This document shows positions 1-6,560 of a stretch of DNA of 13,004 bases, piece after piece. Position 1 is the stretch's first letter. Every line of letters starts with the position of its first letter. Below the pieces are notes generated by a model. The model was not told where the DNA came from and did not search any database. It saw only the letters and a program-made list of their open reading frames with translations. Made by a program: the position numbers and the translations under genes. The stretch comes from Sporomusa sp. (lineage in GTDB: Bacteria > Bacillota_C > Negativicutes > Sporomusales > Sporomusaceae): assembly GCA_029256645.1 (NCBI GenBank), contig JAQSXM010000046.1, forward strand, positions 1 to 13,004, read 5' to 3'.

Positions 1-99
1 ACGATTATAGAGAAAACCCGTGTTGACCTTACAAAATGGTTTTTAGCCATGTATCTTGTTGCTCATGATATTACAAGGCCTATCCGGACGTACGCCTGA
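1..99 (+). pseudogene. IS1595-family transposase fragment, decayed
   Basis: Frame 1 is open from the window edge to a TGA at 97-99. Its first 24 codons read TIIEKTRVDLTKWFLAMY followed by LVAHDI. This matches, from memory, the segment after the zinc ribbon in IS1595-family transposases (pattern T-I-F-x-x-T-x-x-x-L-x-K-W-F-x-A-x-Y-L). The family normally continues with a K-R-G-I-S-A type helix leading into the catalytic domain. Here the reading frame drifts after about base 72 and stops, so the DDE domain is missing. A second short open frame (81-138, ending TAA) follows, with no recognisable family. The part to the left lies outside the window, so an intact zinc ribbon could still exist there. 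It is the only plus-strand coding trace seen and points to an old insertion bordering the operon. Confidence 0.55.
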
Positions 100-166
100 A
101 ACTGATTGCAGCAGCTGCTCAGCGATGTAAATACCTTTAAGCATAGATAGGTTGCATAGCCCAAAC

Positions 167-205
167 AAACAGGGACCGGCTGAATAGATCAGCCAGTCCC
201 TGTTT
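167..205 (-). terminator. Intrinsic terminator after the SLH porin gene
   Basis: An inverted repeat pairs 167-183 (AAACAGGGACCGGCTGA) with 189-205 around a 5-base loop, with one mismatch (C177/A195). Read on the minus strand, the stem ends in GTTT and continues GTTTGG, giving a modest U-rich tail, while the upstream side is A-rich (AAACA). It starts 12 bases past the porin stop codon and is the only strong hairpin at that end, so it is the probable end of the ten-gene transcription unit. The stem is nearly symmetrical and could also slow transcription arriving from the left. Confidence 0.8.
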
Positions 206-216
206 ACTTGATAACC

Positions 217-1620
217 TTAGAACCAATAGTTGGCGGTAAAGACAGTGGTGGTATCCAAATCATCACTGGTTAACTTCTGGGTCAACCCCCTATTTACGAT
301 ACTCAGTTTTTGAACAGTTAAATTGAGAGTAATGTTTTTGTCCGGTACAGTCTCAAGCGAGAAGGTCCACCCCTTCACATTGTCGGTGCCGTGTGTAAAT
401 ACATTATAGGCCTGGGAAGGAGATGCTACCGCCATTTGATCAAAGCCGCCGAGGCTTACGGGAGTGGTACCGCTTTGAACCCGGCGGTAACCGACTAACC
501 AGGCAGTATCGCCGATTTTCTTGGGATTAGTCATAGGCGTATTGCCGAAGAAGGCTTTAGAACTTGGTCCTGAGCCGTTGCTCAGTTGTACCGACCAGCC
601 TTTCGGGCTGCCCGGCATATTTACAGGGTTTTGCAGTGTGCTGCCGATATACTCGCCCAGCAGAGTCATTTTAGACATATCATAAGCAAAGAACAGGTCA
701 TAGCCCCGGGAGCTGTCGAACTGCGCACCGTTGTCGGCCATCAGGTCCCCTGTCCCGTCGGTTTTGCTGGTTCCCGGGATGTCCGCCCAGTAATAGCCGA
801 CACCAAACCTCAGATCTTTCTGTGGCTTCCAGGTAAACTGCCCCAGTGAAAGGGTGTTCGCCTTGCCGCCAGTAGCCTGCTTGGTGTTGCCGACAAAGCC
901 CATAAAAACGCCGCCTGCAAGTGTATCGTTAAGCCAGATACCGTCTACTGAAGCCGATTTCGAGATCATGTTATGGCCTGCAGCAAACGAGTCCCGTCCA
1001 ATCTTGACCGAGTCAAAACCCAGTATATTGGCGCCCTTCATATTAAAGACATCGATATTGGCTACTGAGCCGACATTCCCATCCGAATTGCCGAACCGGT
1101 TGCTCCACGGCGAGGCAATGCGGGCAGTTGCTGTCCAGTTATCATTGAGTTGTCCGGAGAATCTGATCCGCCCCCGCCAATCAAAGTTGTCAGCAGATCC
1201 TAGTTTTGATGATCCGGGAGTCTTGGGAGCATTAACATGATACCGGAAGCGCATGTCGCCACCACTCACCCAGCTATTGGTCTTTGTTTCAACTTTAGCC
1301 ATACGTATCCCCATTTTATTCAACTCGGTGGCAAACTCAATCGACAGCTTATCAATGAGCTTCTTTTGCCCGGCATCAGCCACCTCGTATTTTTCGATGG
1401 CCCGTGCGACCAGAAACGAGACCTCATAACGGCTCATGGCTTTATCGCCCCGGAAAGTGCCGTCGCTATACCCCTCGATCAAATTAGCCTTGGCCAATTT
1501 GATCACCGCATCGTAGGCCCAGTGATCTGCCGGCATATCGACAAACGCAGCTGCAAAACCGGTTGCCGTAAAAGCAAACATCAATAGTACTGCAAACATC
1601 CAAATCAATAATTTTCTCAT
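217..1620 (-). CDS. SLH-domain outer-membrane porin (OmpM type)
   Basis: The protein has 467 residues from the chosen start. Residues 1-25 form a signal peptide (MRKLL, hydrophobic core, cleavage near GFAAA). One SLH domain follows at about 26-76 (FVDMPADHWAYDAV, then GYSDGTFRGDK and SRYEVSFLVARAIE). Residues 84-115 are a charged helical linker, probably coiled coil. The rest is beta-barrel-like with alternating aromatic strands and ends in Tyr-Trp-Phe; a C-terminal Phe is the usual outer-membrane assembly signal. In Negativicutes such proteins anchor the outer membrane to peptidoglycan through SLH and act as general porins. Start choice: GGAGG sits 7 bases before the third of three consecutive ATG codons (1626, 1623, 1620), so 1620 fits best; a further in-frame ATG at 1668 lacks this site. 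It lies 57 bases after the ligase gene with no terminator between, so it is probably co-transcribed and may admit the pathway substrate. Confidence 0.9.
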   Translation of the reverse strand: MRKLLIWMFAVLLMFAFTATGFAAAFVDMPADHWAYDAVIKLAKANLIEGYSDGTFRGDKAMSRYEVSFLVARAIEKYEVADAGQKKLIDKLSIEFATELNKMGIRMAKVETKTNSWVSGGDMRFRYHVNAPKTPGSSKLGSADNFDWRGRIRFSGQLNDNWTATARIASPWSNRFGNSDGNVGSVANIDVFNMKGANILGFDSVKIGRDSFAAGHNMISKSASVDGIWLNDTLAGGVFMGFVGNTKQATGGKANTLSLGQFTWKPQKDLRFGVGYYWADIPGTSKTDGTGDLMADNGAQFDSSRGYDLFFAYDMSKMTLLGEYIGSTLQNPVNMPGSPKGWSVQLSNGSGPSSKAFFGNTPMTNPKKIGDTAWLVGYRRVQSGTTPVSLGGFDQMAVASPSQAYNVFTHGTDNVKGWTFSLETVPDKNITLNLTVQKLSIVNRGLTQKLTSDDLDTTTVFTANYWF

Positions 1621-1677
1621 CATCATTCCTCCACATGAATATGCGCTGATAGCGGTACTCAAACTCACCTGTTATTC

Positions 1678-3189
1678 CTACAACGCCTTTTTATTAATCT
1701 TGCCATTATCCAGCCGGGGCAGTTCGTCCACCAGAATGACTTTGTCGGGAACCTTATATTTGGCGATTTTATCTTTGGCATATTCGCGCAGTGTTGCGGC
1801 CGTTTCGGCACTGCTGTCCAGCAATTGAATCCAGGCACAGGTCTGCTCTCCCAGGGTGTCGTGTGAGATTCCCTGAACACACACGTCGATAACCTCCGGA
1901 TTATGGCGGTATATCTCTTCAACCTCAGCCGGATAAATATTATAGCCGCCGCGAATAATCATCTCTTTCTTCCGTCCCACAATCTTAATATAGCCAGCCG
2001 CATCAATGGTTGCCAGATCCCCGGTAAAAAACCAGCCCGCCGCATCGAATGCCTCCTTGGTTTTATCCGGCATATTATAGTAGCCCTTCATAACGCCATA
2101 GCCTGTAACAACCAGTTCACCGACTTCTCCCGCCTTGACCGGCTGGCCCTGATCATCAACAACCTTAACCTTAATACCGGCAAACGGCTTGCCCACTGTA
2201 TTGCTGCGTAATGTAATATCATCGTCAGGGCTTGTCATAGAAACCGACACCGTTTCTGTTGAGCCGTAGGCAACCATGATATTACAGTGAAATTCTGTGT
2301 ATAATTGCTTTACCAACTCTTCTGAGCAGATAGCTCCGGCAACAATTCCTGTTCGCAAAGAGCTTATATCCTTTTTATACTGCCGGTATTCCTGCAGTTC
2401 CCGGACGAACATCGTTGGCACACCATAAAGGACGGTGATTTTTTCCTGTTCAATCAGACTCAGGGCTTCCCGTGAGTCGTGCTTGGTCATCAGGACAATT
2501 TTTCCACCAAAAAAAAGGGGGATAAGTATTCCCGTCACAATGCCAAACAGGTGGGAGCAAGGCACTGGCACCAGAAAAGCATCCTCTGCCGCACAGTTCA
2601 GGCGATCACCGATATTGACCGCCGCCTGCAACAAATTGTTGAAAGTCAGTTCCACCCCTTTTGGGTGTCCCGTAGTTCCTGACGTGAACATAATCGCAAA
2701 CACATCTTCACAGGGATCAATCTTAACCTCCCCGTTGCAGCAATCCTTGCCAAGCTTAATTAAATCGGCCAAAGACAAATAGCCTTTCTCGCTAAAGCGG
2801 ACGGTAAAAACTGCACAAGAATATTTGTCGGTATGCAACCAGGCCAAATCAGCCTTACCGGCGACAAAAACTGCTTTAGCCTGACTACTTGCCAACCGTT
2901 CCCGCTTTTCGTTTTCCGTCAAAATACTATTACAGGGCACGAGGATGGCTCCCACTTTGGCAATGGCAAAAAACAAGGTGATAAACTCATGCCAATTAGG
3001 CAATACCACAAAAACCTTATCCCCTTTGGCAATGTGTGCTTTGGTCAAAGCCGCTGCAAGCTGCCGGCTTTCTTCTGTTAGTTCATGGTATGACATCCGC
3101 CGGCATCCGTCAAAAATGGCCTCACGCTCCGGAGTATTTTCCGCCCAGTAATCGGGAAGCCGCTGAAAACTGCGGCGACTTATCCCCAT
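1678..3189 (-). CDS. Acyl-CoA synthetase, AMP-binding (CaiC/FadD-like)
   Basis: A 503-residue class I adenylate-forming enzyme that activates a carboxylic acid to its CoA thioester through an acyl-AMP. Motifs in order: P-loop TSGTTGHPKG (169-178), YGSTE (308-312), TGD (389-391), hinge GRKKEMIIRGG (405-415) and the C-terminal DNGKINKKAL, with the adenylation lysine at about 497. Length and architecture fit full-length medium/long-chain or carnitine-type ligases; the acyl specificity is not readable. Start choice: ATG 3189 overlaps the end of fixX by 10 bases and has a GGGGG element 10 bases upstream. An earlier ATG at 3228 would overlap more and has a weaker site. Its place after FixABCX corresponds functionally to CaiC of the carnitine system, which primes the CoA cycle that CaiB then sustains. 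The similarity to E. coli CaiC is in layout and motifs; the symbol is not assigned because other FadD-like enzymes fit equally well. Confidence 0.9.
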   Translation of the reverse strand: MGISRRSFQRLPDYWAENTPEREAIFDGCRRMSYHELTEESRQLAAALTKAHIAKGDKVFVVLPNWHEFITLFFAIAKVGAILVPCNSILTENEKRERLASSQAKAVFVAGKADLAWLHTDKYSCAVFTVRFSEKGYLSLADLIKLGKDCCNGEVKIDPCEDVFAIMFTSGTTGHPKGVELTFNNLLQAAVNIGDRLNCAAEDAFLVPVPCSHLFGIVTGILIPLFFGGKIVLMTKHDSREALSLIEQEKITVLYGVPTMFVRELQEYRQYKKDISSLRTGIVAGAICSEELVKQLYTEFHCNIMVAYGSTETVSVSMTSPDDDITLRSNTVGKPFAGIKVKVVDDQGQPVKAGEVGELVVTGYGVMKGYYNMPDKTKEAFDAAGWFFTGDLATIDAAGYIKIVGRKKEMIIRGGYNIYPAEVEEIYRHNPEVIDVCVQGISHDTLGEQTCAWIQLLDSSAETAATLREYAKDKIAKYKVPDKVILVDELPRLDNGKINKKAL

Positions 3190-3467
3190 CTGAACTCGAC
3201 CCCCATAGTCCCCTGGGGATACTCCCATTTTTCCAGTATCGTTTTACCGCACAGCACCCGGCATGTTCCACATTCGACGCAGCCTGCGTAATCAAAATGA
3301 ACATCGCCTTTTTCGTCAATTTGATATAGGCCGGCAGGGCAAGCCAGCACTAGCTTTTTAAATTCCAGCAAATCAAGCTTGCCTTGCTTCAAAACAATGT
3401 GAGCATATTCTTCATCAACATAAAATTTATTCAGGCTAAGTTTCTGATCTACATTTACAGGGTTCAC
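3180..3467 (-). CDS. fixX: FixX ferredoxin-like protein
   Basis: A 95-residue small iron-sulfur protein that works with FixC in electron transfer between ETF and the quinone pool or other acceptors. Cysteines: Cys43 in ACPAG, then Cys63, Cys66, Cys69 and Cys73 (CVECGTCRVLC). By ferredoxin logic Cys43 with 63/66/69 can bind one [4Fe-4S] cluster. Cys73 is not followed by proline, in line with loss of the second cluster. The C-terminal W-E-Y-P-x-G-x-x-G-V-x-F-R-x-G is the FixX family ending. Translation begins at GTG (3467-3465), which overlaps the fixC stop in GTGA, so the two are coupled. Its own end overlaps the ligase start by 10 bases. Length matches FixX of E. coli and rhizobia (about 95 residues). 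Confidence 0.93.
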   Translation of the reverse strand: MNPVNVDQKLSLNKFYVDEEYAHIVLKQGKLDLLEFKKLVLACPAGLYQIDEKGDVHFDYAGCVECGTCRVLCGKTILEKWEYPQGTMGVEFRWG

Positions 3468-4756
3468 ACCGACCGCGCTCCTTTCCAGCCGTCAATAGCA
3501 AGATTGGCCAGGCCGACTTTTTTCACATGTCTCAGCATTTTTTTCATAATCGGCTCTGCCGGCTGGCCGTTGACTACAAACAGGTCTGCCAGCATATCGG
3601 CCGCCAGCTGGGGATATCTATTAAAAATGCGCGGTGTTGTCTCAAGAAAGTGAGGAAAGTTCTTATAATGCTTCAAATCCTTCATGACACAGCTATTGTC
3701 AAGAAAAGATTGATAACACGTTAGCGAAGCCTCACTGTAATCCTGCGCTTGCTTAGCTGCCAGCACCGCTTTAGCCGCACACTCGGCTGAGACTACGGCA
3801 AAGTCCATCCCCCGTACGGCATACCCAAGATTGAGGCAAAAGCCGGCCGCATCGCCGACCACCAGTACGCCGTCACCGACTATCCTGGGCACCATAGCCA
3901 GTCCTCCTTCGGGAACCATATGACCGGAGTACTCGATAAGCTCCCCGCCTGTGAGCAGCGGCGCAAGCACCGGATGCTGCTTAAAATCCTCCAGCAGTTG
4001 CGGTACTGACTTGGTGCCATTCACCAAATCACTGAGCGTGCAGACGATTCCTAAAGAAATGCTCTCTTTATTCGTATAGAGAAAACCGCCACCGGATCTT
4101 CCCCCGGAGGGAGTTCCCGCGAACAGCCAGGCTGTCCCTTCATTCTCACGACAACCAAACCGGTCCTCAATCACCCTTGCAGGCAAGCCAATGACCTCCT
4201 TTACCCCAACCGAAACCTGGTGTGGTTTCAGCTCCTCACAGAAGCCAATCTTCTGGGCAAGAAGAGAATTGACGCCATCAGCTAAAATTGTAATATCAGC
4301 TTCCAGCTCATCATTGCCGGCGATAACACCGCACACCTTTCCTTCCCGGACAAGTAAATCATCGATACGGATCCCGGCTACCAGCTGTACGCCGGCTTCT
4401 TCCGCCTTTTCCGCCAGCCACTGGTCAAAGACGCCCCGCAGCACAGAATACGAATCACTGCCAGGCAGCCCTAACATTTCTGAGTAAAAATCCAGGGTTA
4501 CATTGCTTTCTGCCGTCATAAGGCTGATCTTCTCCCGGGTAATCTTCCTCTCCAGCGGGGCTTCCTGGACGAAGTTCGGGAAAATTCTTCCCAAGCCATA
4601 ACTATAAATGCGGCCCCCGGTCATATTCTTACTGCCGGCGTAATTGCCCCGCTCCACCAGCATCACCGCCAGGCCTTCCCTGGCCAACAGGTAGCCGGCA
4701 ACAGTACCTGCAATTCCGCCGCCAACAATTATTACGTCAAATCTGTCATCAGACAT
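3464..4756 (-). CDS. fixC: FixC, FAD-dependent ETF-quinone oxidoreductase family
   Basis: A 430-residue flavoprotein of the GR2/ETF-QO family. The N-terminal Rossmann motif is VIIVGGGIAGTVAGYLLARE with GxGxxG at 12-17 and the ribose-binding acid at Glu35. A conserved N-M-T-G-G-R-I segment lies at 44-50. The second FAD-binding motif is GVLVVGDAAGFCLN with GDAAG at 301-305. Length equals E. coli FixC (428). It accepts electrons from EtfAB and, with FixX, passes them on to or from menaquinone and possibly ferredoxin. Two ATG codons occur at 4759 and 4756; AGAGGG lies 7 bases before the second, so 4756 is preferred. No transmembrane helix is evident, so membrane association would be peripheral. 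It is separated from etfA by a 90-base gap with hairpins, the only such break inside the fix cluster, and overlaps fixX by 4 bases. Confidence 0.93.
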   Translation of the reverse strand: MSDDRFDVIIVGGGIAGTVAGYLLAREGLAVMLVERGNYAGSKNMTGGRIYSYGLGRIFPNFVQEAPLERKITREKISLMTAESNVTLDFYSEMLGLPGSDSYSVLRGVFDQWLAEKAEEAGVQLVAGIRIDDLLVREGKVCGVIAGNDELEADITILADGVNSLLAQKIGFCEELKPHQVSVGVKEVIGLPARVIEDRFGCRENEGTAWLFAGTPSGGRSGGGFLYTNKESISLGIVCTLSDLVNGTKSVPQLLEDFKQHPVLAPLLTGGELIEYSGHMVPEGGLAMVPRIVGDGVLVVGDAAGFCLNLGYAVRGMDFAVVSAECAAKAVLAAKQAQDYSEASLTCYQSFLDNSCVMKDLKHYKNFPHFLETTPRIFNRYPQLAADMLADLFVVNGQPAEPIMKKMLRHVKKVGLANLAIDGWKGARSV

Positions 4757-4789
4757 CATTCAGCCCTCTTTCGGATTACTTTTAAGGCT

Positions 4790-4823
4790 AAAGCGAAAAA
4801 CTGTTTCTCAGTTTTTTCGCTTT
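4790..4823 (-). promoter_or_regulatory. Intergenic hairpin between etfA and fixC
   Basis: AAAGCGAAAAACTG (4790-4803) pairs with 4809-4823 around a 5-base loop, leaving one bulged T at 4817: 14 base pairs. A smaller hairpin, GCCTTA (4832-4837) with TAAGGC (4842-4847), precedes it in the mRNA and touches the etfA stop codon. The nonamer TTAAGGCTA occurs on both sides, at 4782-4790 and 4841-4849. On the minus strand the larger stem is followed by a mixed tail, TTTAGCC, with no clean U tract, so partial termination, attenuation or an mRNA processing or stability element is more likely than full termination. Its function is inferred. Confidence 0.55.
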
Positions 4824-4846
4824 GTCCTTACGCCTTATAGTTAAGG

Positions 4847-5746
4847 CTATTTCAGCTTATTGATCATTGCAGGAACGACCTTATAGAGATCACCGACGAT
4901 ACCATAATCGGCTTGTTTAAAGATTGGAGCATTTTTATCTTTGTTAATCGCAATAACCACTTTCGACCGGTTTACGCCAACCGTATGCTGCACCTGACCG
5001 GAAATACCAAGCGCTATATAGACTTCCGGAGCCAGCATTAAGCCTGATACGCCAACATAAGTCTCCTTGGGCATCCACCGTTCGGCTTCGGCAATAGGGC
5101 GGGTGCAGCCAACCTCTCCCCCGATCGCATCTGCGAGCTGGCGAATCATTGCCAAATCTTCTTCTTTAACAATACCCCGGCCAACGCCGACAACCCGCTT
5201 AGCGCTGGGCAAATCAACGCAAACCTTAGGCTTTTGTTCTTTACTGATCGTTTTTATTCTGACGCCGGGTTCAACAAATGCAAGGGTTTCGACTACGCCT
5301 TGGTTTGTTGCCCCTGAACAACTTTCCAATACACCGGAACCTACCATAGCAATCGCGGTGGCTGCGGCAGCTTTCTCTTTCCGTACTGCGACGCCGCCAT
5401 ATACCAGCCGGCTGGCTTCCATGCCTGGAGTAAACTCCATGACATCGGTTATAACGCTTGCGCCTATAATCGCTGCTACACGTCCGGCAATTACTTTGCA
5501 CCGTTTGGTAGACTCAACCAGCAACAGATCAGGGGTCTCTTTTTGCAAAAGCGCGGCAATAGTATCGGTATAATCCTCCACCATAACCCCATTCTGCGGC
5601 GGAATAAGCCATATCTTATCTACCGCTATTCCGGGTTTATCCTCTGTCCCGATCACAATGGCTTCAACCCGCTCTCCCAGCTTACGCGCGCCGCTGCATA
5701 ATTCAGCAAGAGCATTATCTCTTTCAGCAAATACGAATATTTTCAT
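4847..5746 (-). CDS. fixB: Electron transfer flavoprotein alpha subunit (EtfA/FixB)
   Basis: A 299-residue ETF alpha subunit. The N-terminal nucleotide-fold domain (MKIFVFAERD start, about 1-165) pairs with EtfB. The C-terminal FAD-binding domain (about 185-299) carries VGVGRGI (187-192), then V-Y-I-A-L-G-I-S-G-Q-V-Q-H (242-254) and AINKDKNAPIFKQADYGIVG (266-285), the recognised EtfA signature. It binds FAD and passes electrons between FixC and the acyl-CoA dehydrogenase. Slightly shorter than housekeeping EtfA and similar in size to FixB/CaiA-partner forms. Start ATG 5746 has GGTGG 9 bases upstream; the gap to etfB is 15 bases. Whether it belongs to the bifurcating ETF class cannot be settled by eye. 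Confidence 0.95.
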   Translation of the reverse strand: MKIFVFAERDNALAELCSGARKLGERVEAIVIGTEDKPGIAVDKIWLIPPQNGVMVEDYTDTIAALLQKETPDLLLVESTKRCKVIAGRVAAIIGASVITDVMEFTPGMEASRLVYGGVAVRKEKAAAATAIAMVGSGVLESCSGATNQGVVETLAFVEPGVRIKTISKEQKPKVCVDLPSAKRVVGVGRGIVKEEDLAMIRQLADAIGGEVGCTRPIAEAERWMPKETYVGVSGLMLAPEVYIALGISGQVQHTVGVNRSKVVIAINKDKNAPIFKQADYGIVGDLYKVVPAMINKLK

Positions 5747-5761
5747 CTCTAGCGCCCACCT

Positions 5762-6532
5762 TTATTTCAATTCCTCAGAGATTTTTTGAATAAACTGTGC
5801 GATTGCCTCATCCGAATCGCCCTCGATGATCTCCTGTTTCCGCTCCACCTGTTTTGGTGCCTTGGTTTCCAGAACCTCAATGGTATTCGCCTGCCTGGCA
5901 GTATTAATATCGCTGGCCTGCCAAACTACCGAAGTTTTTTTGCCTGCATCCAGAATTTGCTTGAGACTGGGGATTCTGGGCAGATTAATGTCCGAAGTAA
6001 CAGATAGTACTGCCGGCAAGCTGACTTCCAGGGTTTCCACTTCGTTTTCCAATGCCCGCTGGACAATCATTTTGCCGTTCTCCACGGTAATTTTCGTGAC
6101 ACTATTGATTGTCGGCAGTTTAAGCAACTGACCGACCTGGATGCCAACCTGCTGAGCGTAAAGATCAGCAGACCCCTCGCCACAGAGAACAAGGTCATAC
6201 TCGCCAACTTTTTCAATGGCCGCCTTTAAAGCGCAGGCTGTTTGATGAGTATCCATGCCGGCGAAGCTTTCATCTGCCACCAGATACAAGCTGTCCGCAC
6301 CGCGCGATAAAACATTCTTTTTCAGCTTGGTGTCATTAATACTGGCACCACCCACACTCAATGCCACCAGGGTTCCCCCATGGGCTTCCTTCAGTTGAGC
6401 ACCAGCCTCAACACCGTTCAGATCGTAATTGCTGATTGTCAGCTTGGCTCTCTCAAAAGCTAGATCACCATTAGGCTTTATCATAATATCCTGTTCTTCT
6501 GGCACAACTTTGAAGCAAGTTATAATGTTCAT
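5762..6532 (-). CDS. fixA: Electron transfer flavoprotein beta subunit (EtfB/FixA)
   Basis: A 256-residue ETF beta subunit, start MNIITCFKVVPEEQ. The nucleotide-binding region contains V-L-C-G-E-G-S-A-D-L-Y-A-Q-Q-V-G (115-130). The family signature is at about 165-195: V-E-T-L-E-V-S-L-P-A-V-L-S-V-T-S-D, then INLPRIPSLKQIL. It binds AMP or, in bifurcating members, a second FAD that takes a hydride from NADH, and forms a heterodimer with EtfA. The gene order etfB-etfA-fixC-fixX is that of fixABCX in E. coli and diazotrophs. Start ATG 6532 follows GGGGTGAAATT; the gap to the dehydrogenase is 28 bases. The fix order argues for a dedicated ETF for the neighbouring dehydrogenase and not for the general beta-oxidation ETF. 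Confidence 0.95.
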   Translation of the reverse strand: MNIITCFKVVPEEQDIMIKPNGDLAFERAKLTISNYDLNGVEAGAQLKEAHGGTLVALSVGGASINDTKLKKNVLSRGADSLYLVADESFAGMDTHQTACALKAAIEKVGEYDLVLCGEGSADLYAQQVGIQVGQLLKLPTINSVTKITVENGKMIVQRALENEVETLEVSLPAVLSVTSDINLPRIPSLKQILDAGKKTSVVWQASDINTARQANTIEVLETKAPKQVERKQEIIEGDSDEAIAQFIQKISEELK

Positions 6533-6560
6533 AATTTCACCCCGAAAAGATTATTAGCCA

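Noticed and set aside
854..1240. Plus-strand open frame of 128 codons, with neighbours at 586-849 and 1237-1587
   Set aside because: All are antisense to the SLH porin and show no family features or ribosome sites that would outweigh the porin.
1621..1668. Longer porin reading from ATG 1668
   Set aside because: It would add 16 polar residues before the signal peptide, and the strong GGAGG is positioned for 1620.
5067..5573. Plus-strand open frame of 168 codons
   Set aside because: It lies wholly antisense to etfA, which has clear family motifs; the translation is Thr/Ser/Pro-rich without recognisable domains, as expected of a shadow frame.
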